64,000 nucleotides of DNA from Phocoena phocoena (GCF_963924675.1 NC_089238.1:44286879-44350878), one strand, 5' to 3'. Shown: positions 48,042 through 60,644, counted from the first letter of the stretch. Notes: generated by a model from the letters alone, not told the origin. A program made the numbers and translations.

Positions 48042-49385
48042 GATCATTTGATTGGATCAAATTTATGACAAAGCTATGGCTTATGTTTGTCTGTCATTAT
48101 CCTTGTCAAAAGCCATAGGCTGTGAAAGTGAATACAGAAACAAAAGTAATATTAGGCTGTGGGACTGGAAAAAATTTTTTAAGGAGGCTTCATGATATTA
48201 GATATGAAAATCTATATTCAAATCATGATTAAAGGTTTGAATTCTGCAGAGATTTTTAAGTCAATGCTGCCTCTTAGTTTTAACATGCTCACTGTGTACC
48301 CAAGTTGTATAGCTCATACAGTTCTTTATCTAGGTCTATAGAATAATCAGCAACCAAAAACAGGCACTCAAAAACCATTTCTGGATGGATTTCATTATAA
48401 ATTATATTCTTTCTGGGTTTTGGTGAAATTTATTGAAGTGTAGTTTTTATTATTATTATTATTAATATTAATATTTTTCCTAGAAATTATTCTTTCATCT
48501 TAGATAACCCTGCACAAATACTTAAAATTCAAACTAATTAGAGCAACCTTAAAAACAGATAATGGCAAAAGAAAAAGTAAAATATTAAAAGGCCAAACAA
48601 GGCTCATTAAAATGGCAAATCGTAAAGAAAACATTCCATAGTGGTATGGCTATTGTATCTCAGATGTTCAGAAAAATGGAAAAGGGTTAGGTAGAAACAG
48701 TAAGATTTCTGATGTTCCAGAAGTAATTTTAAACCCAAATGCTACAGGAGTCAAAGCTTGATCATCATTAAGCACCACTGAATGTTTTTGAGAAAAATTT
48801 TAAACTTGAGTCCATTTAAAATTGTTTCTCCATATTATAAAACTGTTGATTTAAACTCAGCTCGTGATTATTCATCCTACAGAGTCAATTTATTTGGGTG
48901 TTTTTTTAGAGCCAATATTTTCTTTGGTACAGAATATCTATTAAATGTCTATAATGTTAATTATTTCTTAAGAGCTTATAAGTTCCCTAAGATAATGTAG
49001 CCAAAAGGGAAGACATTTTTCTCTCCTTGGACTCCTGTTTACATCTTAGATACAACATTCAGTGGAAATAACGGTTAGCAGCTTGGGGCACAGAGTTGCA
49101 TGTCTATTTTCTTAGAATTTGAGCCATAATTTATTCTTGGTACATGAAAATCACCAATAACTACATTTTTATTTAATTGTTTTGAAGATGAGCATATGGT
49201 TGGCAAATGAAAGCATAGTGGTAAGTAAATACTGTTAATTTGGTGATCTTACTTTGGCTATAATAATTTTCAAATCATCTGCTATTATTTGCTGTTTCTT
49301 ATTTGGTGAAAAATAATTATTTCTCCTTACCACCTAAATTTCATGTAGTTTGGAACTATGTGTAACAGGATCTTAAAATGGGACT
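48042..49385. other. Unassigned sequence
   Basis: No gene or clear repeat. A (TTA)n-like run lies near 48449-48475. Confidence 0.5.
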
Positions 49386-49389
49386 ATCC

Positions 49390-50085
49390 CTGTTTGTTTT
49401 AGCTGAGTCTTAAGAAAAGATTTGAAAGTAAAATACGAAAACACACTCCAGTTTTTACATGCAGAGGAGGAAGAAAACCATTTATGTGATTCTTAAGCCT
49501 CTTAACCTTGTCAAGGATATAAAAGAATTGGGAGGGTGGAAATTAAGAAAAGGAAGATTCTTGGAGAGAGTTGGTGTGCTGAGTGTCCCATCACACCTCC
49601 AAGGAGGAGGAGTATGGATGCATCTCCTTTCATCTGAATCCAAGAGAGAAGCTTCTTGGAGATGACCTAGAAAGCTTAATAACTGACACCTGCATTTTAA
49701 GAACTGTTCTCTGACTAATGCCTGAAAGATCTATAGCTTGATATTGATTGGCCAGCTGCTGTAAAGGTGGAGTGATGAACATGTGGCTGTATTAGGTAAC
49801 CTACAATTTCAGGGTTTTTTGGAGCAAATGTTGCTTGAGTGTATGTCATGTCATGGATCAGAGGTAAGCCATATGCACAAGAGAGATGATACAAGGTTGT
49901 CTTAGACCCATAGACTGCCTGGAGGAGCCCAGTGATCCCAATAATGAAGTGAACTGCCATTTTGTCAGTAACAGTAAGCAGAAAGAGAGCTTCACCCAAA
50001 TCAAAGGATCTGCAAGTGAGAGTCAGACACCTTCTTTACCATTGCAAGCAGACAGCCTACGGCAGAACTGAATTGGGAAAGAAAA
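49390..50085 (-). pseudogene. Probable ERV-L-like pol (integrase) fossil, antisense
   Basis: The minus-strand frame 49999-49715 (94 codons) and about 25 codons before it read like a worn retroviral integrase core. 'GLLQAVYGSK' is followed by 'AYGLPL', then the place of the second catalytic aspartate block, then 'HHSTFTAAGQ' where the conserved block before the catalytic glutamate would lie. The catalytic residues are not intact. Retroviral integrase inserts proviral DNA. No LTRs, gag or env are recognised nearby, so this is an isolated relic. The part below 49715 is assigned only by position. The call rests on a remembered family pattern. Confidence 0.45.
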
Positions 50086-50292
50086 GTAGCCATACGTTAA
50101 AATATAAAGTTTTTATTACCAGACTAGACTAGATGTATTAATTGTTGAGTATTTTTAATACCTGTAAATAAACAGAAACATGAAATCTGCCCTAAATTTC
50201 ATGCATGGGCATGGGAAGTCCCATAGAATAAATTATCATATTGAAAGGCAACAATAACTTTTTTTATTATTACACTTGTTCAATTTAATGAT

Positions 50293-50342
<50 letters not shown>
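50293..50342. repeat. Compound (TG)n(TA)n microsatellite
   Basis: About 13 TG units pass directly into about 12 TA units. It is uninterrupted, so it is likely to vary in length between individuals. Confidence 0.97.
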
Positions 50343-50343
<1 letters not shown>

Positions 50344-50531
50344 GGCAAAATGGTGATCTTGAAAGAATAGAAGAGCTGCGTGTTGGAAAATACCATTACA
50401 CGCTTCTTTTGATCTCTAGCTTGTTACCTCTATCTTGACAGACAGTATTTCTACCCAGTCTACTTGACCCTATCCCTACCTCAGTGAGAAGGTACTAAAG
50501 CCAGGCAAAAAATAGTAGACAGGAAGCCTTT

Positions 50532-50735
50532 TTTTTTTTTTTCTGGTACGCGGGCCTCTCACTGTTGTGTCCTCTCTCATTGCGGAGCACAGGCTCCGGA
50601 CACGCAGGCTCATCGGCCATGGCTCACGGGCCCAGCCGCTCCGCGGCATGTGGGATCTTCCCGGAACCGGTGCACGAACCCGTGTCCCCTGGATCGGCAG
50701 GTGGACTCTCAACCACTGCGCCATCAGGGAAGCCC
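50532..50735 (-). mobile_element. CHR-type SINE (short form), antisense
   Basis: Starts with a T run, then 'ctggtacgcgggcctctcac', and ends 'ccatcagggaagccc'. The TSD is 'gacaggaagccttt' at 50518-50531 against 'gacaggaagacttt' at 50736-50749, one mismatch. Confidence 0.96.
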
Positions 50736-50749
50736 GACAGGAAGACTTT

Positions 50750-51814
50750 TGATAGACCGTTTTATCCATGTGATTTTTATCTCTTTTCCAAAACTTCTTT
50801 TACAGCCTTTCTTGATTTAATATTTTGCCACATCTTTCTTTCTTTGTCTAGAGCTCAAGAAGGGGTATTAAAAATCAAGGGGCCTTGAATAACTTGCAAA
50901 CTGGATCACACATTATTAAACATTGGAGAATTAATGGTAGTATTTTTAGGACATGATCAAGTTCTTAATACAGTATATGGATTAAATAAAAAATAGATAT
51001 TGTAAGTTAATGCAATGTTTTCTAAAGGCTCTAAATAATCTTTAATAAAATTTAAATACATAAGAAGAATGTCTAAAACATCCAAACACACACAGGTTAT
51101 TTTCATTACTCCTTCCAGTTTGGTTTCCTGCGGATACGTTGGCCTCTGAGTTTTGCTGGGCTTGATTAGGCTATAGCCATATTATGCCTTTTATTTAATA
51201 GTCAGATGTTAGAAAACCTAGTATTGAAGTGGGAAAAACATAGAACTCTTTGGAGGGCATTTGGTTGAAAAATTGGAAGCCAATGCTGATGATGTGTGAA
51301 TGACAAAGGAGAGATGATGTGAATATCTACTTTCATAAATTAGGTCTCATCAAGCCCTCTAAGGGTGATCCCATAATGCTCTCTACAAAAAACTATTGTT
51401 CTCTCTTGACCTTAATAGGAATTATATACCTCAATTCAGACAAAGAAATCAACATATTTTTAAGTGTCTCTCTCCCTCTCTCTCCCTCTCTCAATCAATT
51501 TTTAAATATAGTTGCTCTCAGTTCTCTTTACTATTTAATAATTCTTATTAGTTGAATGAGATTTTGCTTATTATTTACAAAGTGATTTATATTACAAACT
51601 ATACAAATATCAGTGTTTTTTCCACCGAAGTTCATTTACTGTATACAAGTGTATTTGTATATAAATACATACAAATATTTGTATTTGCTATAAAAATTAG
51701 TACAGATATTACTAAAAATTGTTATTGAAACATATAATTAAGGAAATTGACTCTTTATTAAACATTTCTAACTGTGCTTATAATTTTATCACAGTGAAGT
51801 AGACTGAAAATAAT
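50750..51814. other. Unassigned sequence with short CT run
   Basis: No gene recognised. A (CTCTCTCC)-type run lies at 51466-51492. Confidence 0.5.
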
Positions 51815-51985
51815 GTCTAACCAGTTGAAGTCTTGACTCTGCCACTTAATAGTTTTGAGACTTTGGGACAAAGTGTTTTCTGTCTCTCACCTGTAATTTG
51901 GGAATAGTATTGATACTTCTTTCCCTGCTTAAATGATAGAGTTATTGAAAAGGTCAAGATAAGGAAGTATATAAAGGGTAACGTA
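51815..51985 (+). repeat. MIR SINE fragment
   Basis: MIR core order: 'ttgactctgccacttaatag', 'gagactttgggacaaagtg', 'cacctgtaatttggga' and 'gagttattgaaaagg'. Sense, diverged. Confidence 0.75.
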
Positions 51986-52440
51986 TATCTATATAATACA
52001 GGTATTCTTTTATATATTATATGCTTTTTATTATATGATTTAGTCATATTTATGATATTCTTTTTCATTATAATGATATTAAATGCACAGAAGTATCCAG
52101 TTGTGCTTCCTCCTTTCCACTACTAAGAATTGTTTGTTGAGTGAAGATATAAGTATATTTTCAGTCAACAAGAAGATTCATCATGTCCCACAATTAAAGG
52201 CAAGTCTTGAATTTGAGGGGAAACAGGACCTTCAGTAGTTTTCATTCATTCAGAAAAAAGCTGAATAGAATAGGGACAAAGCTGTTAGAATAGGGACATA
52301 GCAAGGAACAAATCTTATTTAGAAGAATGCTGAAAGAACTATAAAGAGCTTTCCTGAATATTCTATTTAGACATCTAAGCCTGCAGTTTGGCTTTTGGAT
52401 AACAGATCTCACTATCTCAGTAGTGGAATAAAGTAAAATC
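51986..52440. other. Unassigned sequence
   Basis: No gene or clear repeat recognised. It is AT-rich. Confidence 0.5.
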
Positions 52441-52444
52441 CTTA

Positions 52445-52447
<3 letters not shown>

Positions 52448-52481
<34 letters not shown>
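52448..52481. repeat. (AC)n microsatellite
   Basis: About 17 uninterrupted AC units. Confidence 0.97.
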
Positions 52482-52482
<1 letters not shown>

Positions 52483-53844
52483 ACACTTTGCTTTTTTCTC
52501 AAGGAACCCACACATGTCCATAGAAGTCTGTTAAAATAAAGAGGATACAGCATGTCTGACTAGAAGTGAGAATAATATAATTAATCACAGATAAAATATT
52601 CAAACTCTTAGGAGCAAGTTTTGAGACTAGTGCTAAACTTGAAACTTAGTTCATTTAATTCAACAATGGAAATAATTTTTAGAAATAGTGTAATATTATT
52701 AACCCTGAGAATCCCTCCCTCCCTCCCCCAACTCTATACCCTCTTAATCACAAGTGGTTGAACAAATGTGAGTAATTTGATGTTAGAAAACTGATGGACA
52801 AGTTATTATCTTGGCTTTAGTTTTAGTCCAGTGTAAATTGTGATAGCCAAAATGTGTTAACCCTTCCAAATAGAAAACAAACCAGAAATGTTAGCCAAAA
52901 AACAGGGATAAGTGACTTCTTGAGACAACAGTGAGCACTTGTCCAGTTCCCAATTTTAAGATCACAAACTAAGAACTTTTGATGTGAAGTTAGAATGCAA
53001 GACAAGAACCTTCTAACATCTTATGCTTAGTTCATAAACAAGATTTTTTTAACAAGAAGCGTTACATATTTTTATTCCTTTAGGGCATAGCCTATTTATA
53101 ATGCTTCTTCCCTCATCAGAGAATAGTATAGGCTTATAGGATATTTTTTCCCACAAATTAGCTTAGGCATGCATGTACAGGTCAATTAAGAATCCCTGAT
53201 AAATAATTCTTTTTCAGATTTTAAAAACTATTTCATCCTTAATATTAATTAACATTTTATAGTGTCTTCTATGTGAATGATTTCATTTTCCTAAGGATAG
53301 GAAAAATATGTTCCATGAACTCCAGGAATTTGCAACTTAGGAAGTTATTTCTGTGCTCCATTTAGATAAGAGAAAATTCCCTTTCTTTCATGTCCTCAGC
53401 TTGAATTCATATTTCTCTAGCTTTGATATATTTTGTATCATGGACTAAGGGAAAAGCAAATTTTTATTTTATTGATAATATGATTACTTTAACCACTGTG
53501 ATATGAACCATCTACTTATTTTGTAGATGGTTAACTGAGATATGAATAAGATTGTAATTGGTTGTCTGGGTTGCAATACAAATCTTTTGTTTCTCAGTAT
53601 ACTAGGCCACATACACTGGTAATAATTGTGGGCTTTTTGTGGCTGTTGTGTTTGAAATGGTTGCTGATCTCTTGTTGTAGTTAGAGGGTGGATCTTGGCA
53701 TGACCTACTTCAATATAATGTAATGTAATTCCTATTAGTAACTCCATTGAAGTGTTAAATGATAAATCCTTTGAAATTTTTTCCTTGGATAATCCTAACT
53801 TAACCATATTATGAAAATAGAAATAGCTCTCTAAGGAAGTAGGT
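52482..53844. other. Unassigned sequence
   Basis: A 107-codon minus frame at 53484-53807 is the longest frame here. Its product has no recognisable domain and it has no gene context, so it is not called. Confidence 0.5.

Positions 53845-53893
<49 letters not shown>
53845..53893. repeat. (TG)n microsatellite
   Basis: About 24 uninterrupted TG units, the longest dinucleotide run in the window apart from those combined with TA. It can adopt Z-DNA and is probably polymorphic. Confidence 0.97.
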
Positions 53894-53895
<2 letters not shown>

Positions 53896-56094
53896 GCCTT
53901 TAAGAGTCCTTCTGAAGAGCAGATACTTTGGGCTTCCTTTTGTCTCTAGGAATGTTATTTAAAGCTGTAGTTGACATTTTCCTATGTAATGCAAGGATCT
54001 GTGAGAATGCTTTTTCATTTCAGGATGTGTATATAAAATGCAAATATCACAAGACTTAAATGATCCAGTTTCTTACTCTAAAGCAGAGGGGCAGCACATC
54101 TTTATCCCACCATAAAATATCATGATGAGGGTGATGTACTCCAAATGTGATAAATCATGGCAGAAAATAGCTTGTCTTTAAACTTTAAGTGTATTTACAC
54201 CTCCATTTTGAGACAGTGGGAATCGTCTGCAAATATCAGTGATCAGCTAACGAGTTCTCCATTGAAAGCAAAGATAACTGTATATCTTAGCTAATTACAG
54301 AACTCCAAACTTAAGGATGTTTTGTAGATCATTATAGCTGAGAAGGAATATAAAGAAGGAACACTAATGAAATTGCACAAGGGAAATGGATTCTCATCAT
54401 TATAACCAAGTATTTGTTACTGACTACCTTCTCTCCTCTTCTTCTCCACCTCCCTGTACATCTTTCCTTTTCAGGAGAAGAAGTGAACATTTTTATGATT
54501 TTTTTTCCTCTCATCAAGCTCCATTATCTCTTAAGTGAATAATGAGGTGACAACCTAGTTGTACTAACATAGTCTTACATGCCGGAGATTCTTTAGCTAT
54601 CATTCCTATTGAGGGTCTGCTTCTTCTCTCTCTCTCTCTTTTTTAAATCTCTTTTAACTGGGGAAGAACTAACTCATAATCGACCTTAATTTTCACAAGT
54701 AAAGGTAAAGTTGTTTTTATTTAAATAAGCCGTAATATTCTCAAAAGCTTAAATTAGATGATTTACTTTTTCCTGGTGTGGTAACCTAGATTCTCCTGTC
54801 TTTTGAAATGGAAACTGTCCTAACCCCATAACTTCAACATCACTGTGAGTAAAACTCTTTCTAATTATATGACTGTATTGTATGCACATTAGCATTGCTA
54901 ATCAGCTTACTGCAGTGGAATTGTATCTTTACTACTGATGTTTGTAGAATGTCTATTGACATAATTGCAGCTCTCTTCCAGTGCTTGGGTGCTAGTGTAT
55001 TTCAAACCACAAGTCTGAAATTCATAGTGCAAACCACAGTATATGGAAAAATTTTAAGCCATGTATAATTTTATGTCACTAACTGGAGTTTCCATACAAT
55101 TTTATTTATCCAAAATGTTCATGGTGTCTAATGCTATATTACACCGGATCTTTAACTTAAAAAATTGAATTTAAATGAACACTTGATCTCAATGGTTTTT
55201 ACTGTATGTTTGTTTCTTCTTTGACTGATAGGCAATCATCTCTTCTGGGGGAAGATTTTTTAATCTGTGTTAAAGAATAGCTGATGATTTCTGAAAATCA
55301 CTTTCACAAAGCCTGTGTGAGGTCATCATGATTGCCACAAATGAATATTTATTAATATCCATTGGATTCTTGACATTCTACTAAGTTTTGCAGAGATTTC
55401 ACTGAAGATAAACGATGGTGTATAACATTCAGGATTGAGCTAAGGTGTAAAGGGGGAAAGATTTGTGTGAATATAATTTTATACACATATAAATTTGAAG
55501 AAAATTATTACATAATTAGAATGTATGTTTTAGGAAATATACGGTATATCCCTAATGCATGTGAACATGGCAGAAATATGATGAAAGAGGCATATATGGA
55601 ACAATTTCTATATTTACTACTGGAAACTAAACCAAAACCTGTGTAAAATCTCTCTCAAGTTAATGAGATGCCAAGAATAAAGCAGAATATAATAGAACCA
55701 AATAATTAAGACTCATGTGCTCCCCACATTTGGCACTGCCTTATTTAATGGAAAGTATAGTTGAGTATAACTGTTGAAAGAAGAGTTTAAGATGGTAAAA
55801 GCAATTTAAAAAAAAGATATTTGCAAGTCCATTGGCAGTAAAATGATATGGCAAGAGTTTCATGTTAAAAAGATAACTGGCAGTTCTACATGAGGCAAAA
55901 AGAGAGGAGAAAGAAGTTAAGGATGGATTACCATGACTACTATAGTAGTCAATGTGAGAAAATTATACTAAATGAAGTCCATAAAACATAAATTTACAAA
56001 TTTATAATGAGAGATTTGAGAAATAAATGTTCAATAAAAAGAATTAATGAAGGAAAGGAATACTGATAAAGAATAATAATTGATTCACTTTATC
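53894..56094. other. Unassigned 2.2-kb stretch
   Basis: No gene is seen. Around 55340-55440, 'tgaatatttattaatatcca' and following text may be a very diverged L2 or MIR remnant. A short CT run lies near 54626-54640. Confidence 0.5.
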
Positions 56095-56205
56095 TCTCAA
56101 TGACACATTTGTTTGCACTGCTCTCTGCCAGCCACTATGCTAGGGGCTAAGTGAAGAATAAAAAAATTTATAAGAGAATTCCTGGACAGGGAATCTACTA
56201 TTAAG
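56095..56205 (-). repeat. Possible L2/MIR-type 3' end, antisense
   Basis: 'ctctgccagccactatgcta' followed by 'ggggctaagtgaagaa' resembles the antisense 3' end of L2, in the common 'ccaggcactgtgctagg' form. It is short and diverged. Confidence 0.5.
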
Positions 56206-57214
56206 TTGAAAATTCTCCCACTACTCAACAGCCAGAAGTGGTAGCTAAAATGCAACAAATATCCCTTTGAGTCCATAGCTGTGCTTGTCAGAAAGAAAAA
56301 TCCTCAAGACCTAAAAATGGAGAGGGTTTAAGAAATAGAGTGGCAAGTATGAGTAGTAACATGGGCTATCCTGGGAATGGGATGGGGGTGGGGGAATGTC
56401 CTGACCCAAGCATATAGGTTTAATAGCCAGTCAAGATTGGGAACCCATGGAATTTGTTCAAAGAACAGAATTAAAAAAAAAAAAAAATCTCTCCAGCATA
56501 GGCAGACCACAAGGTAGATTTTTTCTGAACCTGGACTGTGTGTCTAAGTGAATAAAAAAGCTTCCCTGAGAATTTCTAACCAATAGGCGTAACATTTTTT
56601 AGGTTTGAGGTCTAAACTTACACTCCTTACATTCGTATGTTGAGAAATCAATATAAAAATATTAATTGAACATAAATATTCCCTAGGTGCCTTACAAGAA
56701 ACTAAGATAAAAGCTATTCTAGAATGAAGCACCCTCAACCCAGGCTACACTGTATTTCCTCAGAAAATGAACTGCTCAACATGGTTTCACTTTACAAAAG
56801 TTACGAAATATGCAAGGATACAGCCAATATGAATAAGAGTCAGTAGACCCAATTATACACTAGGATTAGCCTCTATTAACTTCAGATAATTGTATGAAGA
56901 ATATATATAGAAAAGTATAAAATATTTTCAACAAAATCCCAAAACATTAAAGTAGAATATCTAAAGGTTAAAAAAAATTGGCCATTGAAGAGAGAATTGA
57001 CAACCAGAAGATAGATCTGAGAAAATTACCCTAAAGGCAGTAGAGTTAGAAAAATTGAAGTGGAGTTTCATAGACACGGCAAGTAAAATGAGAAGATCCA
57101 ACATACATATAATAGGAATTGCAGATTGAGACCATGGAAGAATGAAAGAGAGATAATATTTGATGATGAAGTTATTGAGAGTTTTCCTAACAGTTTTGCA
57201 AACACCTAAATTTC
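56206..57214. other. Unassigned sequence
   Basis: No gene or clear repeat. A 15-base A run lies at 56472-56486. Confidence 0.5.
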
Positions 57215-57229
57215 TGTAATAAAGACTTT

Positions 57230-57586
57230 ATTTTAAATTTATTTAGTTAGTTAGTTATTTTTGGCTGCGTTGGGTCTTCGTTGCGGCGTGCAGGCTTTCT
57301 TTTCAGTTGCAGCGAGCGGGGGCTACTCTGCATTGTGGTGCACAGGCCTCTCATTAAGGTGGCTTCTCTTGTTGCAGAGCATGGGCTCTAGGTGCGCGGG
57401 CCTCAGTAGTTGTGGCACATGGACTCAGTATTTGTGGCTCGCGGGCTCTAGAGTGCAGGCTTGGTTGTTGTGGCACATGGACTTAGTTCCTCTGTGGCAT
57501 GTAGGATCTTCCAGGACCAGGGCTCGAACCTGTGTCCCCTGCGTTGGCAGGCAGGTTCTTAACCACTGCACCACCAGAGAAGCCCA
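57230..57586 (-). mobile_element. CHR-type SINE, long form, antisense
   Basis: The plus strand starts 'attttaaatttatttagtta' and 'ggctgcgttgggtcttcg' and ends 'ccaccagagaagccc'. It keeps 'tcagtagttgtgg'-type units of the long form. The TSD is 'tgtaataaagacttt' at 57215-57229 against 'tgtaagatagacttt' at 57587-57601, two mismatches. The 111-codon frame at 57261-57596 is a SINE translation. Confidence 0.94.
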
Positions 57587-57809
57587 TGTAAGATAGACTT
57601 TTTAACTTTAATTATCTGCAATAGTTTCGCTTTTCCTGGCTGACCATGATTGATACATAATCTCACCTAAGCTATTATTTAAGAATGAGAGCATAATAAA
57701 TAAATTTTCAAAACAAACAATTAGTGAAAGAGTTTATATACTTATAGACTCTCTGAAAGAATTAGTAAAGAATACTTCATGTGATAGGAGAATGATCCTT
57801 GAGGGAAGA

Positions 57810-58255
57810 ATGGCATTATTCTGAGTGAAAAAAGCCAATCTCAAAAGACCATATAAAGTGTGATTCCACTTATACAATATCTTGAAAATGACAAAATTGT
57901 AGTGAAGGAGAGCATGTTCATGGTTGCCAGGGGTTAAGGATGATGGGTGAAGGGTGGGCAGAGAGGACTGAGGTGACTGTAGAAAAGTAGCATGAGAGAG
58001 AACTTTGTGATGATGGAACATTCTGTATCTTGATTGCAGTAATGGTTACATGAATCTATAGATGTGATAAAGTGACACAGAACTATATACAGATGTTTTA
58101 CCAATGTAAATCTCCTGTTTTTGCTATTTGCCGCAGTTATTTAAGATGTAACCATTGGAGGATATTGGATAAAGTGTACATGGACCTCCCGGTATTATCT
58201 CTACAACTTCTTTTGAGTCTGTAATTATTTCAAAATAAAAATTTCTCTAAAAAGG
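57810..58255 (+). repeat. Old L1M 3' end
   Basis: Sense 3'UTR landmarks: 'catggttgccaggggtta' near 57919, 'ttctgtatcttgattgcagt' near 58020, 'gatgtaaccattggagga' near 58145 and the terminal 'taattatttcaaaataaaaa' near 58222. The 5' part is missing. Confidence 0.85.
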
Positions 58256-58479
58256 AAATATAAGAGTGGAACTGGAACAAGGAAAAATAATATCATGTAA
58301 GAAGAGAGAAGATTTTCCCTTAAGAGTCTTAACTTCCTTGTATTATTTGAGAGGAAGATATACTGATTGATTTTAGATTTTAAGTCAGTTTTCTATAGTA
58401 AAAGCTTAGGTATATCCATTAAAAATATAAAACTGTAATTAATGTGTGATTTCTAAACCAGTATAAAGAAAGGGAATAG

Positions 58480-59265
58480 GGCAGAGTAAAGAAAATTTAG
58501 GAGATGAATTTTATTTCTGGCAGTGTGGTTAGCTAAGTACTAACAGCAACTTCCCACTAAAAACAATTAAAAATGCTGAATAAAATGTTTTTTAACTTAA
58601 TTCTATCCATGAGTTGGTAAGAAAGTGAAGGAAATTCCAAGAACTGTCCAAGTAAATATCTTAACGCTGGGACCTGAAAGGAAAAAAGAAGGGAACAAAG
58701 TAATTGGAATTAAAAGTTTAGTTTCCTCTAATCTTTAGAAGGAAGGATTGGATATTTAGATCTTTATTAAGCTTGGGCTGTGATAATGTAGGTATGTGTG
58801 CAGAAATGTGTGTGGAATTACTAAAAGAAAGATAATGGCATATATATATATGTGTGTGTGTGTGTGTATGTGTATATACACACATATATATTTTAAGTTT
58901 GAAAAACTATATAAATTTCACGTAGACTAAGGGAAAAACTGTATTAGAGGTAAGGAAATGTTACTATATAAGTATAAAAGTTTCACTACTAGAAGGATAC
59001 AACATTTCTAAATGCATATAAGAGAGGTTAAAAATAAATATAGCAACAAATGACAGAACTGTAGGAAAAATAGACAAATTCACCAGCCTTCTTTGAAGTG
59101 TTTAACATGTATCTCTCAGTTTTAGCAAGATTCATCTTACATTAATAAATTAGTTACTGTAATTAGCCACTCATTAAAATCAAGAGCTAGACATACTTTT
59201 CACATGTTTTATAGATATTCTTTTTATTCCCTCATTATCTAATATAATTTTTAAAATTATAAAAA
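58480..59265 (+). repeat. Possible HAL1/L1M 5' or ORF1-region relic
   Basis: 'aaaacaattaaaaatgctga' near 58561 and 'attccaagaactgtcc' near 58634 resemble HAL1 or old L1M sequence upstream of ORF2. It may be continuous with 59690-60640. Weak. Confidence 0.4.
58840..58890. repeat. (TA)n(TG)n(TA)(CA)(TA)n inverted microsatellite
   Basis: A TATATATATGTGTG arm is followed by TACACACATATATA, so the run can fold back on itself. It is probably a compound microsatellite. Confidence 0.9.
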
Positions 59266-59274
59266 AACTTTGTC

Positions 59275-59489
59275 GGGGCTTCCCTGGTGGCACAGTGGTT
59301 GAGGGTCTGCCTGCCGGTGCAGGGGACACGGGTTCGTGCCCCGGTCCGGAGGGATCCCACATGCCGCGGAGTGGCTGGGCCCGTGGGCCATGGCCGCTGG
59401 GCCTGCACGTCCAGAGCCTGTGCTCCACAACGGGAGGGGCCACGGCAGAGGCCGGCGTACCGCAAAAAAAACAAAACAAAACAAAAAAC
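59275..59489 (+). mobile_element. CHR-type SINE (short form)
   Basis: Starts 'ggggcttccctggtggcaca' and ends 'ggcgtaccgc' with an A-rich tail punctuated by C residues. A 9-bp TSD 'aactttgtc' lies at 59266-59274 and 59490-59498. It lacks about nine bases of the usual 'acagtgagaggccc' segment near 59445. Confidence 0.96.
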
Positions 59490-59689
59490 AACTTTGTCAA
59501 CAGAAGGCAGAAAAAAACAAGGAAGTTCTAAGGAAGAGCAAAGTAAAAATATTAAGTACAAAATAAGATGATAGAAATATACTCAAATATTAGTTTTCAG
59601 AAATGTACTAATCTTATCAGATTAAAAAACAATGTCAGATTTTTAAAAATTTATCTACATTTTACTTATAAGAGGAATACTTGACACTT

Positions 59690-60640
59690 TAGGACACAGA
59701 GATTAGAAGTGAAGAATAAAAGAAATGTATAAGGCAAACACTAATAAGAAGAAAGCTAATATAATATATAGATATCAGATCCAGTGTTCTTTAAGGCAGA
59801 GGCTTTATTAGAGAAAAAGAGCCTACTACAAATTATAAAATGAAAAACTCCAAAGAAAATATATAAGAAAAACTTGTATGCAAGTTTTTTCTTGTATTAA
59901 CTATATACAGCAAAAATTGACAGAATTACAAGAATAAAATGACAAATCTGCAGTCATAATGGGAGATTTAATACCCTTTTCTATAATTGCTCAAGCATAC
60001 AAATTATTAGTAAGGCTAGAAAAGATTTGAACAAAACAATTAACAGTGTGATCTAATGGATAGACTAACACAGTGATTACAATAGTTAATGAATATAGTT
60101 TTCAAATAAATGTGTGATATTTGTAAGAACTTAAAACATATTAGGGTACAAAGCAAGTCTTAAAAAAAAGCTTTAAAAAAATCAGTATCACACTAACTGT
60201 ATTCTCTAACCAACATTATTAGAAATCAAAACCAACAAGATAATCTCAAACATCCCTTAGCCTTGGAAATTTAAAACCACAGTTCTAAATTCATGAGTCA
60301 GAAATAAAAATTGCAACAGAAGATTGAAATTACTTAATATGGCACAATAATAAAAAACATAGTATTTCAGAGCTTGTGAGATGAAGCTAAGGAGGTACTT
60401 AGAGGAAAAGTTATAGCTGAATATTTAACTTGAGAAAGAGTAAACTGAGAAAGTAAAAGGAAGGAAATAAAGAACAGAAGTTGAGGAATTAGAATATAAA
60501 GATAGAATTAAAAGATTTTTCTTTGAAAAGAATAATATAATAGAGAAACACGAAGCAAAACTGATCAAGAAAAGCAGAAAGCCATAAATAATTAGGAGTG
60601 AAAAGTCATATTTAAAAACATAAGGGAATACATTTGAGGA
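59690..60640 (+). repeat. Old L1M/HAL1 ORF2-region relic
   Basis: Degenerate sense ORF2-like text: 'aattgacagaattacaagaa' near 59917, 'cataatgggagatttaatac' near 59956, 'tgagatgaagctaaggagg' near 60378, and 'agcaaaactgatcaagaaaa' near 60553. No frame is open over 60 codons. Confidence 0.65.
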
Positions 60641-60644
60641 TCAA

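Noticed and set aside
47569..48047. Minus-strand frames of 122-135 codons
   Set aside because: Generated by the SINE at 47770 and its TAA tail.
53484..53807. 107-codon minus-strand frame in a repeat-poor stretch
   Set aside because: No domain, no gene context and no protein family I recognise; length alone is not enough in 64 kb of AT-rich DNA.
59180..59571. Frames of 75-108 codons on both strands
   Set aside because: SINE translation with a short run of flanking sequence.
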